A stretch of DNA of 64,000 nucleotides, taken from contig OX387184.1 in NCBI GenBank assembly GCA_947561395.2, positions 59,393,197-59,457,196 of the forward strand. The letters run 5' to 3'. A program made the position numbers and the translations under genes. This stretch comes from Buxus sempervirens. Its lineage: Eukaryota > Streptophyta > Magnoliopsida > Buxales > Buxaceae. Position 1 is the stretch's first letter. Each line of letters opens with the position of its first letter. This document shows, piece after piece, positions 12,571 through 25,800 of the stretch. A model generated the notes under the pieces. It did not search any database, was not told the DNA's origin, and saw only the letters and a list, made by a program, of their open reading frames with translations.

Positions 12571-13318
12571 CAAGGGGTTTCTGATCTATTTGATCTATTA
12601 ACTCGTACTTGTATTTTTGAGTGCTTGATAAATTTTGGAGGCGTGATGGTTAGGATTCTTGCCTGGCCTATTTTCCTGTAGCTCAATGATTCATTGATGG
12701 GGTTGAAACTTGTAAGATTATGCTTCTCTTCAGGGGTAGCATCTGGAGTTGGATTGAATTGGTTATGTGATTGGCTACTTAAAGGTCTGGTGTTGTGTTA
12801 ACTTGATCTATGCGTCTATTTACTAATGAATTTTTGACTGTTTGTAGAGGATTTACTGTTCCTTTCATCTTGATTTTTTTTTTCCTTTGGATGAGGGATC
12901 GACTATGGATGTAATTGCATGTTTGATGTTTTGACATTTTCCTGTAGCTCAAGGGGTTTCTGATCTATTTGATCTATTAACTCGTACTTGTATTTTTGAG
13001 TGCTTGATAAATTTTGGAGGCGTGATGGTTAGGATTCTTGCCTGGCCTATTTTCCTGTAGCTCAATGATTCATTGATGGGGTTGAAACTTGTAAGATTAT
13101 GCTTCTCTTCAGGGGTAGCATCTGGAGTTGGATTGAATTGGTTATGTGATTGGCTACTTAAAGGTCTGGTGTTGTGTTAACTTGATCTATGCGTCTATTT
13201 ACTAATGAATTTTTGACTGTTTGTAGAGGATTTACTGTTCCTTTCATCTTGCTTTTTTTTTTTCCTTTGGATGAGGGATCGACTATGGATGTAATTGCAT
13301 GTTTGATGTTTTGACATT
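12571..13318 (+). repeat. 379-bp tandem duplication, nearly perfect
   Basis: Copy 1 starts at 12571 and copy 2 at 12950, both at CAAGGGGTTTCTGATC. They match to 13318 with about a one-base length difference and a substitution in the T-run after CATCTTG. At the junction (about 12939-12950) the word TTTTCCTGTAGCTCAA also occurs inside the unit near 12670, so the joint carries a templated filler or microhomology. Confidence 0.9.
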
Positions 13319-13375
13319 GTGCATTGGGGTGTCTGGTAATATTTGAAGAGGCCTTATCCAAAACTTTGGTTGGAT

Positions 13376-13706
13376 TCTTCTTTTGTATACATATCCGTGA
13401 ATCAGTTTTGGATTTGTGGTTTTCCTCTGTTTATGAATTTGTAAACTGGGGTTGAACCTGTAATTTGTTGCGATCTTCTGCAGGAAACAATGAGAACCTC
13501 GGGCATATGAAGCTCGGGATTCAACTGCCTTGGCCTTTGGTTTCTTCTCTTGTATACATATCTGTAAATCAGTTTTGGATTTGTGGTTTTCCTTTGTTTA
13601 ATGAATTTGTAAACTGGGGTTGAAGCCTGTAATTTGTTGCAATCTTCTTCAGGAAACAATGAGAACCTCAGGCATAGGAAGCTCGGGATTCAACTGCCTT
13701 GGCCTT
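13376..13706 (+). repeat. ~167-bp tandem duplication
   Basis: Two adjacent copies begin near 13376 and 13543. They share TGTATACATATC, AATCAGTTTTGGATTTGTGG, GGAAACAATGAGAACCTC and GCTCGGGATTCAACTGCC, with a handful of differences. It is a third local tandem copy event in array 1, a little older than the 177-bp one. Confidence 0.85.
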
Positions 13707-16689
13707 TGTGTTTTATTTTTTGTTCTTGTTTGTTTAGAACCTTTGTAAGTTGTTATCGTCTTTGAAGATACTTATGCTGTGAAATTTGTTTCTTTTATTG
13801 ATAATTTGAGGTTTTGGAGGCCATATTTCAGTACGAGGTTAGGTTACGATGTAGTTATTAACAATTATTATTTAGGTTTTAAAACTTACATTTAATTGCT
13901 GTTTACGGTCATAGTTAATAATATTTTTTTCTGTGTAGTTCATAATATTTGGTATGTTGGTTGGCTACTTAAGATTTTTTTATGGGTTAATCTGAGCAGT
14001 GCTTCCATCCATTGAGCAATATCAGAATGAGGAGCATATGAATGATTTTTGGTCTACTAACTTGTGTTTGTGCGTCTGGGTGCTTCATAAGTTTTGGTGG
14101 ATTGAAACTTGTTTTGGATCCTTCTCTTTTGTATGTATCCTCAGTTCTTTCGTTGGATTTCTTATTGTCTTTTATTTTAGTAATGATTTGAGACCTGAAA
14201 CGTTATGCTCTTCTATAGGTAGAAGTAGAGTTTTGGCAAATATCAAGACCTGAAAGGTTATGCTCTTCTTCAGGTGGAAAGAGAATGCTGGCAACATAAC
14301 AAGCAATTGTTATTTTCTCTTTCTTTTAGATTGACAGTTGTGTTGGCTCTGTAGTAAACTGCATTGATAAACTTAGAGGAATTTTTTTTTTCTATTTTCT
14401 TGTTTTAGAAGCCGTATTTTTTATTGATGTAGGAGTTGGAGATAGGTTGTACATATTGACAACCATTGTTTAAGGGCTTCTATGCAATTTTTTTTGTAAG
14501 TGTTGACATTAGTAGGTTAATAATCTAATAAAATATTTATCTGTGTTGTTGAAGGGACACTGTTAGAAGAGATTTTTCTTATGAGAGTTGGTTTGAATTG
14601 GTATTGGTTGATAATCTTATAAAATATTTATTTATCTGGTGACTGGTTAACCTAAAGCTATGTTCGCTTGGACTGTTTGCTGAGCTTTGTAAAAGAGGCT
14701 TATGACTGCTTTGGTCTTACATGCCTCTTTTGATTTTGTGGATGAGCGATTGATTATGTTTGTAACTGCTAATCTGATCTGCTAATTTTGTGCATTTGGG
14801 TGTTTGAGCAGGAGATTTTTCTTTGGAGAGTTGATCTGTTGGTGGTGGATTAACTTGACTATGCTTCTATTTACTGAGAATTGTGAACTGGTTGCGGGTT
14901 AACTTGGCTATGTGGGGTTTTATAAAACGGATTTATTACTTGTTTAGTCTTATATGCTTCTCTTGATTTTTTGATGAGTGATTTTTTAGTGATGTAACTG
15001 TGGATATGATACGCTAATCTTGTGGGTTTGGGTTTCTGAAAAAATTTGGAGAGGCCTTCATCGAAATCTGGTTTGGTTTCTTCTGTTGTGTGCTGATACG
15101 TAAATCAGCTATTTGATTTTTGACTTTCCTCTGATTAAATAATCTGTAGACTGGTTTTGCTTATTCTTTTGTATAGTGGTCCTTAATTCAGTGCTTGGAT
15201 TTCTTATTTTTCTCTGATTTCATAATTTGTAAAGTGGGTTGAACCATGTATTGGTTGTGGCCTTCTTCAGATAAAAGTTTGAAGGTTGACAGCATCTGAA
15301 GCTCAGGTTTTGTCTGCCCTTTTTATTTATATTATTTTATTTTTTATTTAGAACAATGTAAGGTGTTGTCGTTTTTTAAGCTACTTATGCTGTGAAATTT
15401 TATTTTATTTTTTATTGATATTTTCAGGTTTTTTAGGCCGTATTTCAATATAGGATTTGGTTTGGGTGAATTGTGACAATGCTATTTAATTTGTATGCGC
15501 TTTTCTCAGTGTTGTGGTCATACGGATATTTTGTTGACTTTTAATTTTTATTTTTATCTTTTTTTTTTAATGTATAGTTGTTCTAAATTGTTAATTGGAT
15601 TGGCTACTTTAAAAATTTGTTGACGGGTTAACCTGATGTAGTGCCTCCAAGTAGTGTTGAAGGATTTCTAACTTACTAACTTGTGCGTTTGAGGCCTTGA
15701 TGATTTGTTTGGGTTCTTGCCTTTTCTGTTTATCATGTTCCTTTGGTTTGATGATTTGTTAATTGGGTTGAAACTTGCAGCTTGCAAGATTATGTTATTC
15801 ATCAGCGAAAAGAATAGAATATCTATAGCACATGTAGCTTGTGTTTTATATTTTCCTTTTTGACCTTGGTAAGTTGTGTGAACTCTGAAGGCGGTTACAT
15901 TAATCAATTGAGGAATTTTATTGCTTTTCTCAGGATTAGAGGAATGTAGCAACTGGAGAAAGGTTGTGATTATCAACCCATACGTAAAGGGGCTTCATGT
16001 AATTTTGTTTTAAGTTTTTTTATATTATTTTTTGATATTCTATTAGATGGTTTTTGGAGGTTAGAGATATTATTTTGTATAGATTGTCGGAACTTATAAT
16101 TTGATTGGCTACTGAAAGTCTGCTGGTGGGTTTAACTTGAGTAATGCTACCATTTATGAGGTATGTTGGTAAATTAAGTTGAGCAATGCGAGCATGTATT
16201 TGGAGTATGGGAGTTTGAGAAGGTTGAAATTATTCGCTATTATTAGTTAAGGTCATTTCTTTGCATTTGTTATTTGAGTGCTGTTTTTCGATCATTGGAA
16301 ATTTACTAATGTTTAAATAATACTTCAATAGTATGAATTGGGAGAGCATTGGTGGATTTGTGGTTATGTACGTCAATCCTATGGGCTGCTTTTATCTGTT
16401 CTATGTTTCCTTTTTTTTTATGTAGTTTTACTACTTCCTTGCTATATTAATATTATATACGTGACTTCCATCAAAGAGGGAAAAAATAATTGGAATATAG
16501 GTTGTTTAATAACTTGTGGTGGGTTAAGCTGAGTATCCGAAGGAGTTCAAATTTTTTTTTTAAATTGGAGTTATGATCTTTAACAATATTCAATTATTTT
16601 AATTTTATTGCATTTGAAAAGTATAAAAATAGTATTTACATAATTAGGCATGTGATTCCCTTGGATTATTGATCCCCGGGCTACTCTCC

Positions 16690-16780
16690 ACGAACTATGT
16701 GTTGAATATGTGACTGACAACTGTCTGATCGTATCATGATTGTGCTCAACTGTATATGTCTTGCGGCCGCATGGATTGTG
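16690..16780 (+). promoter_or_regulatory. Decayed third copy of the promoter-like module, start of block 2
   Basis: TGACTGACAACTGTCTGATCG matches the 90-bp unit of 1199-1470 almost exactly, and the following GTGCTCAAC...TATAT...ATGGATTG matches the end of the repeat, the TATA run and the leader at 1456-1490. Downstream, 16840-16900 matches 1610-1690 (TTTCTCATGG, GAAGACGGTATT). The copy marks the left edge of higher-order block 2. Confidence 0.5.
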
Positions 16781-17612
16781 GTTTATGGTCTCTTTATTTT
16801 TCATTAGTTTATGGATTAATTTTCTATTGGTAATTTTCATATTTCTCATGGTATTGATATTGTCGAAGACGGTATTGCAGGAAACTTTCGTTTGTAAAGT
16901 TGGTGCGAGTTGGTAATGTCATTGTATACTTAGGAGTGGTTTATTCCAATGGTTGAATTCTTTGAAGTCATTGAGGAATTTTGGTGTTGTTTTTGGTTTT
17001 TTTTTGTTTTTTTTAATATCTCTGAGCAACTTCTTTTTCGTATGGATTTAATTGCTTGTTTTTCTCTTTTGGATGTGCAATGGATTGTGCGTGTAACTAT
17101 AGATCTGAATTGCTAACCTTGTGCATATATGCGTTCTATAAAATTTTGAAGATGGCTTTTTGGAAACATTTTTTTGAATCTTCTCATGTTTTCTGATCCT
17201 TATTTAAGTGCTTGGATTATATGATTTTAATTTTGATGTAATGATTCGTAAACTGTGGTTAAAGCTTGTAATTGGTTGTGCTCTTCTGTAAGTAAAAGTG
17301 AGAATTTTGGCGACATCTGAAGCTTTGGTTTCGTTTGCTTTCTTTTTTTGTTCTCTAACACTTGGAAAGATTTGTTGGCTTTGATGTGGATTTCACACTT
17401 AGATTTGAGGGTTTTTATATTTATATTTTCAGGTTGTGGTGGTCATATTTCAGTATGAGATCTGCAGCTAATTGAAACTATGGATGTTTGATATTTGACA
17501 GGGGTGGGGTTTCACTGCATATTTCATTTGTTAATGCCATAGTGTTATTTTTCTTTGTTTGAATTTGTAATTGGATTGGAAATGCTAATTAGCGATTTTC
17601 CGGATGTGAAAC

Positions 17613-17652
17613 GCATCACTAAGTCCAAAAAAAAGCATCACTAAGTCCAAGA
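17613..17652 (+). repeat. 22-bp direct repeat in a small unmatched insertion
   Basis: GCATCACTAAGTCCAA occurs at 17613 and 17635. The surrounding ~80 bp (about 17580-17665) replaces the GGTTAACCTG...CCATTGAGG landmarks expected here from 4230-4320, so it is a small insertion or replacement in the module. Confidence 0.6.
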
Positions 17653-18374
17653 AAACTGTAAACACTGATCTGGTCTATAAACTTGTTCCTGTGTAAAGGC
17701 CAGAACGCAGTTTGGATTTTTGTCTTTTGTAGGGATTTGTAATTCTGTGTTTGGATTTTTCAACTAGTATGAATTCTGAAATATTATTGTTGTCTTTAGG
17801 TACTCTACCTTCGGAGAGGATTTTATTTTTCTCAATGATAGGTTGTGGTGGAATTGAAGTAAGCTGTGTTGATAAACTAGTTGATTTGTTTTACTATTTT
17901 CTGTTTTTGGAATCCTTATTTTGATGTTGGAATCCTTATTTTTGGTTGGAGAGTTGGTTTGAATTTGTTATGGATTGGCTTCTTGCAAGTCTGGTCATTG
18001 GTTAACTTGAGCTATGCATCCACTTATTGAGGAATTTTTGACTGTGTTCTGTATTTTTTAAGAAGGATTTATTAGTCCTTTGGTCTTGTATGCTTCTTTT
18101 TGTCTCTAGATGAGTGATTGATTATTGATGCAACTGCAGATCTGCTTTGCTAATCTTGTGGGTTTGGGTGTGTGGTAAAATTTGAAGAGAGCATTTGGAG
18201 AAGCTTTTTATGCTGTGAGATTTTATTTTATTTGTTGTTGATATTTTCTGGCTTTGGAGGCTCAATCTCGGTATGGGATTAGTTTTGGATGAAGTGCCAC
18301 AATTATTGTTGAAGTTGTATGCACTTTTCATCTTTGTGCTGTTTTTCATCATGAGGATATTGATTAGCAATTTG

Positions 18375-18565
18375 TATTTCCCCATCATATAAAACTGTCC
18401 TGGTTTCCTATATGGCTTCTTCTGGTCTTCCAAGTCCACTTCCAAGGAAACCATAATTTAGATCCAGTAAATGGACACTTGTCGTGTTGACAGTCTTTTG
18501 GGTCATCTAAATGCACCATGGACTGAAATCTGGAGTCATTACTCGTACCGGATGATCTGTGTTCT
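18375..18565 (-). other. Unclassified ~190-bp insertion in an array 1 module
   Basis: Sequence between the GATATTGATTAGCAATTTGT and TTTTTTGTAAAGTAG landmarks has no counterpart in sister modules (compare 15525-15590). Its base composition is less T-rich than the array. The minus strand is open for about 60 codons (…HLDDPKDCQHDKCPFTGSK…), unusual here, but I do not recognise a family. It could be a gene fragment or a piece of a transposon. No clear terminal repeats were seen. Confidence 0.45.
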
Positions 18566-21500
18566 AGTTTCTTTTTTGTAAAGTAGTTCAAAATTGGTAA
18601 CTGGATTGACTATTTGCTACTCTTTGTGTGATGGGTTTACCTGATGCAGTGCTTCCATACATTGAGCAATATCAAAAGGATTTTTTATCCATCGACTCTT
18701 TCTCGTGCATTTGAGTCCTTGATGAATTTTGGTGGCAACTTGTTTTGGATTCTGTCTTTTTTATTCATTTTCCTTGTGTTCAATGATTTGTTAATTGGGT
18801 TGAAACTTGTAAATTTATTCTATTCATTGTTAAAAAATAGAATATCAGTAACACTTGGAAAGTGGGTTTTATATTCTCCTTTTTTTCTTAATGTTTTGAT
18901 TTTCGTTTCAATGGTTTTTTTTTCCTCCTAATTTTGTGTTTTTTTTTAATATATATTTTTTGAAGGTTTCGTGTGGTTAGAGATATTTCTTTAGTGTAGT
19001 TATTTGAATTGATTATTTGGTTGGCTACTGAAGGTGGTGTATTTTGTGAAATTTGGAGAGGCCTCACACAAAACTTGGTTTGGATTCTTCTCTTGTTCAC
19101 CTTGGAACTTTGTTTATATTTTTCTCTTGGAGACCAATCCTTGAATTGGTGCTTGTATTAATGATTTTCCTCTGATTTAGTGATTTGTAAATAGGGGTCA
19201 AAGCATGTAATTTTTAGGCAGATTTTTTTTAACCTTGGAGCGGTTTTTTAAGGTTTTGAGTTGGTTATGTTGTGAAATTTGAGGATATATATTCTTTAGT
19301 TGATTTGTTTAGGTTGTGGAGGCCATATTTCAATATGAGAGTTGGAGCAAGGATGGAGTTATTGGATTTTTTTTTTATTTGGGGTAAATTCTATGCATTT
19401 TTCATTAGAGTGCTGTTTTTATCATAAGATTTTTGTTGATGTTTAATAAGATTTTTATTTCAATAGTTGGTCTGAAGTGGTAAATTGAGTTGCTAATTCA
19501 AGATCATGTGGTGGGTTAACGTGATTGGTTCTTATGTATATTGATGAATATCTCAAGGATTTTTAATTTTCTTTCTTTTAAAAAAATTTTTAGAGTTAAA
19601 GTTCTCAAAAAAATAGTTATTTTGATTTGATCTCAAGCTCTGGTTCCTTCTGCCTTCCTTTTTCTCTCTGTCTTTTATTATATTTTTTTTCAAAGCCGTT
19701 GTACGGCGGTGTCATTGAAGTTTCTTACGCAGTCGTATTAGAAACCTTTGATTGATGTTTTCAGGTTTTGGAGGGAAATTTGAATATGGGAGTATGTTTG
19801 GGTGATGTTATTGACAATTTTAAGTGAAAGCACACCCTTTATTTTAAGTGATGCTTTGGTTGCAAGGATATTTTGTTGATTTTTCTATATAATATGTAGT
19901 TAGTCCAAATTGGTAATTGGATCGGATACTCAAATGTTTTTGTGGTGGGTTTACGTGATGCAGTGTTGCCATCCATTGATCAATATCAGAAGGATTTCTA
20001 ATCTATTAACTTGTACTTAAGGTGTTGGAGTGCTCGACTAACTTTGGAAGTGAAATGTTTTCGATTCTTGCCTTGTCTTTTGATTCAAATCTGTGTTCCG
20101 ATTCCTCATTTTCCTTACGTTAATGATTCGTTAATTGGGTTGAAACTTGCCAGTTTATGCTTTTCTTTAGGGAAAAGTAGGATACCGGTAGCATCTGGAG
20201 CATGGGTTTTACATTTTCCTTTCTTTTAACTTTGTGGAGTTGGTTTGAATTTGTAATGGGACTTGCTACTTTTAAGAACTGGTGGTGGGTTAACTTTTTA
20301 TCTGTGCTTTCATTTATTGAGAAATTTTGGACTGTTTGCGGGTGATTTATAGAAATAACTATTACCCCTTTGATTTTACATCCTTTTTTGATTCTTTCGA
20401 TAAGCGATTCATGTGGATGTATCTGCAGATCTGATCTTCTAATCATGTGCGTTTGGGTGTCTGATAAAGTTTGGAGGTATAAAATTTGGAGAGGTCTCTT
20501 TCGGAACCTTGTCTGATTTCTTCTCGTGTACTGATCCTTGAAGCCGCTCGGATTTCATATTTTCCTATGATTTCATAATTGGTTTGGATTCTTATCTTGT
20601 ATACTGATCCTTATATTCATACTTTGAAATTCTGGTTTTCATCTGCTTTCATAATACTTGATTGAACCATGTATTTGTTGTGCTCTTCTTCAGGGAAGAG
20701 ATAGAAGGTTTCAGGTCTATCAATTCATTTTCTATTCGTAATTTTTAGGTTTCTCATATTATTGATGTTGAGGAAGGCAGTATTGCAGGGAATCTTTCCT
20801 TGTAAAGATGATGCGAGTTGGTAATTGGGCTGGCTACTTATAAGATCACGAGTGTTTGGAATTGAGTAATTCTTCCAAGTTATTGAGGAATGTTGGTCTT
20901 GGTTGTGGTGAAATTTTTATTGCTGAAGAATTTCTCATTTTTTTGAATTGAATTGCTTGTTTTGATCTTTGGCTGTGTGATTTGATTGTGCCTGTTACTG
21001 TAGACAGTTCTGCTAACCTCATGTATCTACGTGTTTTATGAATTTTGGAGAGTGCCTATTGGAAACTTGGTTAGGATCCATCCCTCATGCACTGACACTT
21101 GAATCAATTCATGTGACCATCTTATTCTCTCCAAGTTAAAAATCTGTAAACTGGAAGCCTGTAATTGGTTGTGCTCTTCTACAGGGAAAAGTGAGAATTT
21201 TGGCATTATCTGAAGGTTGGGTTTCAATCTTTTCGTTTCTTGTTCCCAAACCCTTGGACGGTTTTGTTGGCTTGAAGTTGGTTATGCTGTGAAACTTCGA
21301 GGGTTTTTGTATTGATATTTTTAGTTTTTTGAGGCCATGTTTTGATATGTGATTTGCAGGTGGTTGAAATTATGGATGATTAATACTGATTTTGTGATGA
21401 GTTAATATGAGCAGTCTTCCATCAATTGAGGAATATAGGAAGGATGGAAGGTTGGCTTTCTTGTGCATCTGGGGTGCTTGATAAATTTTGGAGGGTCGAA

Positions 21501-22312
21501 ACTTGGTTTTGATTCTTATCTTTTGTGGAGATCCTTAATTCTGTGTTTGTATTTATCAACTGGCTTTAATCCTCTGAGATTATGCTCTTATTTGGGTAGA
21601 AGTAGAATTTCAGCAGCATCTAGAATTCGGGCTTATTCCTTTCTCTCTCTTAATGATAGGTTGCATTGGATTTGAAGTAGTTTCGTCGACAAACTTGTGC
21701 ATTTTTGCTTTAGTATTTTTCTGTTTTTATAATCCATATTTTATTGCAGGAATTGGAGCTAGATTGTGATTATTAACAATCTTCATTTAAGGGGGTTTTT
21801 GTCCAATTCTTGTTCGGTATTTTTTTTTTCGGTTACTCAAATCTTATTTGGTTGATATTTTAATGAAATGTTTATTAATTTTGCAGAGATTCTTCTCTGC
21901 TGCAAGGGAGTTGGCTTGAATTGGTAACGGATTGGCTACTTTTAACAGCTTGTTATAGGTTAGGTTGTGCTATGCTTCCAATTATTGAGGAAATCTGGAC
22001 TGTTTACCGGGGTTTTATTTAGAAGATTTCTTATTCCTTTGGTCTTACATGCTTATTTTGATATTTGGATGAGTTTTTGATTGTGAATGTAACAGGAGAT
22101 CTGATTTGCTGACCTTGTGCATTTTGGTGTCTAATAAAATTTTCAGAGGCCTCTTCCGAAACTTGGTTTGGATTCTTCTTTTGTATACCGTTTCTTAAAA
22201 TCAGCCCTCGGATCTCTGGTTTTTCCTATGTAATATTTTGCAATCTTATTCTGGAAACTTTGAGAACTTAGGCAGAATCTGAAGCTCTGTTTCCTCTGCT
22301 TCCTTTAAAAGA

Positions 22313-22313
<1 letters not shown>

Positions 22314-22337
<24 letters not shown>
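22314..22337. repeat. (TA)n microsatellite
   Basis: Twelve TA dinucleotides in a row inside an array 1 module. No other function is suggested. Confidence 0.95.
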
Positions 22338-22346
<9 letters not shown>

Positions 22347-25300
22347 GACCTAGAAGTTTCTTACGCTGTGGAAATCTGAACTTTTTTATTTATTGGCGTT
22401 TTCAGGTTATGGAGGCAATATTTCCATATGGGGGTACATTAGGATGAGGTTATTGACAAATATTATTTAAATTTAATGCCTTTTTGTTTAAGTTCTGTTT
22501 TTTGGTCATAAGGGGATTCTGTTGATTTTTTAATTAGATTTTTCTTTGCGTAGTTAGCCCAAATTGGTAATTTTTTTGGACACTTGAGATTCTGTGGTGG
22601 GTTAACCTAATGCAGTGCTTCCATCCATTGAGCAATATTGGAAGGATTTTGGATTCCTGATTTTCCTATTGTTTGATGATTCGTTAATTGGGTTGAAACT
22701 TGCAAGATTATACTTCTCTTGGGGGAGCAATAAAATACTGGTAGCATTTGGATTACGGGTTGTATGTTTTCCTTTCTTTTAACTTTGCAGAGTTTGTTTG
22801 AATTGGTAGTGGACTGGACGTTTTTGTTTTAAATGCTGCTTTTTATTCTAACGTTATTTGGCTGATGTTTTAATAAAAGATTTCTTGGCTTGCCTATTGA
22901 CTTCTCATTCATGATTTGTAAACTGGGTTGAACCCTGTAACTTGTTGCGATGTTCTTCAAGGAACAGTGAGAACTTTGGCAGCTTCTGGAACACTGGATT
23001 GAATTGGCTTGGATTTTTTTTTATCCATTGTGAAGTGTTATCGTCTTTTAAGATATTGATGCTGTGTAATTTGATTTTTTTAATGGATATCTTCAGGTTT
23101 TGGAGGCCCTATCTCAATACAAGGTTAGGTTAGGGTGAAGTTATTGACTATTATAATTTAATTTGCAATACTTATTCTGTTATTCATTTAATTGCTTTTA
23201 CTGGTCATAAGGATATTTTGTTGATATGTTGAGCAGTGCTTCAAACCAATGAGGAATATACGAGGGATTTCTGGTACATTAGCTCATTTTTCTGGGTGCT
23301 TGATAAATTTTGAGTGGCTGAAACTTTGTTTGGATTCTTCTCTTTTATGTGGATCTTTAATTCTGTGTTTAGATTTCTCATTGTCCTTCAGTTTAATGAT
23401 TCATAGATTTGTTTGAGACCTGAAAGATTATGCCCTAGGTCAGGTAGAAATAGAATTTTGGCGACATGAAGTGATGGTTCTATTTTGTTCTTTATTTTAT
23501 GTTGACAATTGCATTGGCTTTGAACTAAGCTGCTTTATTAAAATTGAGGAATTTTGTTTTACTTTTTTCTGATTTTAGAAGCCATATTTCAATGGAGGAA
23601 TTGGAAATAGATTGTGATTATTGACAACCATTGTTGTTTTTTCATTCTAATGAAATGTTTTTTATCTGGTGCAGGAGAGTTGCCATTGCAAGAGATTCTT
23701 CTTTGGAGAGTTGGTTTAAATTGGTAATGGATTTACAAGTTTTAAGGTGTTGGGTTAACTTGAGCTATGCTTCCTTTTATTGAGGAATTTTGGAATTTCT
23801 ACGGGGTTTTATAAAAAAGGATTTATTACTCCTTTTGTCTTACTTGCTTCTTTTGATATGTGGATGAGCGATTTACAATGGATTTGACTGTGTATCTGAT
23901 CGACTGCATAGTTTCTGCTAATCTTGTTTGCTTGGGTGGTGGATAAAATTTCATTTGGCCTCCTCCAAAACTTGGTTGGTTTCTTCTCTTGGATACTGAT
24001 TCTTAAATCCAATCTTGGATTTCTGATTTTCCTCTGATTTCATAATTGGTGAAGTGGTTTGGATTGCTCTCTTGTATTCCAGTCCTTAAATCAGTGGTTG
24101 GATTTCTGATTTTCCTCTGATTTCATATTTTGTGAACTGGGTTGAACCATGTATTTGTTGTGGTCTTCTTCAGGGATCTTCATCAGGAGAAGTTTTATGC
24201 CAGCTACTACTCTAGGATGGTCTGCCCTTTTGTTTTTGGGAACCCTTCTATGGTCCGGTCTTTGAAGCTACTTAGTACTTGCATTGTGGAATTTTATTTT
24301 ATCGATTTTTTCAGGTTTTGAAGTCCATATTGTGACTTATTATATGCACTTCTCAGTTAAGTGCTGTTTTTTTTTATCATAGGGGTTTTTTTTTTTTACT
24401 TATTTTGTTCCAAATTGGTACTTGGATGTTTACTTTAAGATTTGTGATGGGTTTGTCTGATGCAGTGCGTCCATAAATTGAGCAAATACCCGATGGAATT
24501 CTGATCTATTACCCTGTGCTTCTGCTTTTGAGTCCTTGATGAATTTTGGAGGCAACCTGGTTTGGGTTCTTGCCTTTCCTATTCATTTTCATGTAGTTTG
24601 ATTTGTTAATTGTGTAGTAACTTGAAAGATTATGCTATTCTTCAGGTGGAAAATGGAATATTTAACAGCTGGAGCTTGGGTTTTATATTTTTCCTTTTGT
24701 TTAATTACTTTGATGGTTTGTTTAGGCTCTTAAGTGGGTTGTCTAAATGTGAGTAGTTGTGCTCTTCTTGAGGGAATGGAAAATTTAGGCAGCTGTTTTT
24801 TAGTGGGCTTCTTCGGGTTTTGGAGGCCATATTTCATTACCGGAGTTGGAGCAAGGATGAAGGTGTTTGATGTTATGGTTTAAGGTCATTTCTATGCATT
24901 TTTCATTTGAGTGCTGTTTTTTTATCATAAGTTGATGTTTTAACAAGATTTTTCTTTTAATAGTTGGTCTAAATTGGTAAATAGATTGTCTATTTTAAGA
25001 TCTTTTTGTGGATTTATCTGAGTCTCTCTCTCTCTCTTGTTTTCAATTAGTTTTTGAATTTATTAGGTATTGATAATTTTCAGGTTTCTCATATTCTTGA
25101 TATGTTAATCTACACATCTTTACAACTATAAAAAGTACGAAGGCCCTTACTGTTTGTCCACTTTTATCTTCCTAAAACACCCTCGTACTAAAAACAAATC
25201 TTAACGAACCTGTTGGGAACAGTCATGATAAAATATTGAGACCGTTCGATCAAAAGAATGTGAAATCTTTGTTACGTTTTATTCACCACTGTTGGGAACA

Positions 25301-25441
25301 GTCACGATATAACATTTAGACCATTCCAAACTCTGTTTGAACCCTTTTTCTGGTACTTGGGATCTGAAGAGATTGCTTCAACATTTCAGGTGATCGAATG
25401 ATTTCTTTCTTTCTTGACTGAAACTGTTACGGTCTATACGG

Positions 25442-25800
25442 TTAAGGATCTGTTGGGATGTCAGTAATTTTTCTCGGTTCAATTCTTGCAATGTTCATCG
25501 CTGGATCTGTTTTGAGACAATCACCCTGCGAGATTGGGGATTGTGGATATGCGTTTGGCGACAATTTGATTTTGGACAATCCCGCGCCACTGATGGAGGG
25601 ATTTCGTGTAACTAAGGATAAATATTCCGATGCTATTCTTATAGATCGGCTCTGAGGAATTTAATTGGTGATTGTGGGAGGCAGAGGGATGAAGAGAATT
25701 TGAAAGTGGATTCCCCAACGAGTTTGAAACATTTTGGTGAGAAATTGGAGGGTAGAATTCCTTTAATGCAAGAAGAGTTAGCTGCTGAAGTGAGTCTGTT
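25442..25800 (+). pseudogene. Possible captured gene fragment inside the Helitron
   Basis: The interval is richer in GC than its surroundings and holds codon-like stretches in more than one frame, including CEIGDCGYAFGDN near 25530 and LKHFGEKLEGRIPLMQEELA near 25720-25785, with a stop and a frame change between them. It ends at a donor-like GAAGTGAGT. Helitrons are known to capture exons. I do not recognise the parent gene, and chance coding-like sequence remains possible. Confidence 0.35.

Larger units (their letters stand above)
1483..16690 (+). repeat. Higher-order block 1 of array 1
   Basis: This block is collinear with the block starting near 16770. Matching points include 1480 with 16770, 2150 with 17440, 4840 with 18117, 5695 with 19050, 7780 with 19880, 8635 with 20745 and 10240 with 22070. 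The offset falls in steps from about 15.3 to 11.9 kb, so block 1 holds extra modules (for example between about 2.2 and 4.1 kb and around 6.4-7.7 kb) or block 2 lost them. Each block starts with the promoter-like module. Confidence 0.7.
16781..24800 (+). repeat. Higher-order block 2 of array 1
   Basis: Collinear with block 1 from the promoter-like module onward. The best preserved stretch is 19880-22300 against 7780-10400, where about twelve successive landmarks match in order with only small gaps and the LINE tail missing from this copy. The right limit is uncertain because the modules blend into the S1-S3 duplications. Confidence 0.65.

Noticed and set aside
14000-14260. ORF at 13999-14253 with hydrophobic stretches as a membrane protein
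   Set aside because: The hydrophobicity is the outcome of T-rich module sequence; the same frame is closed in sister modules.
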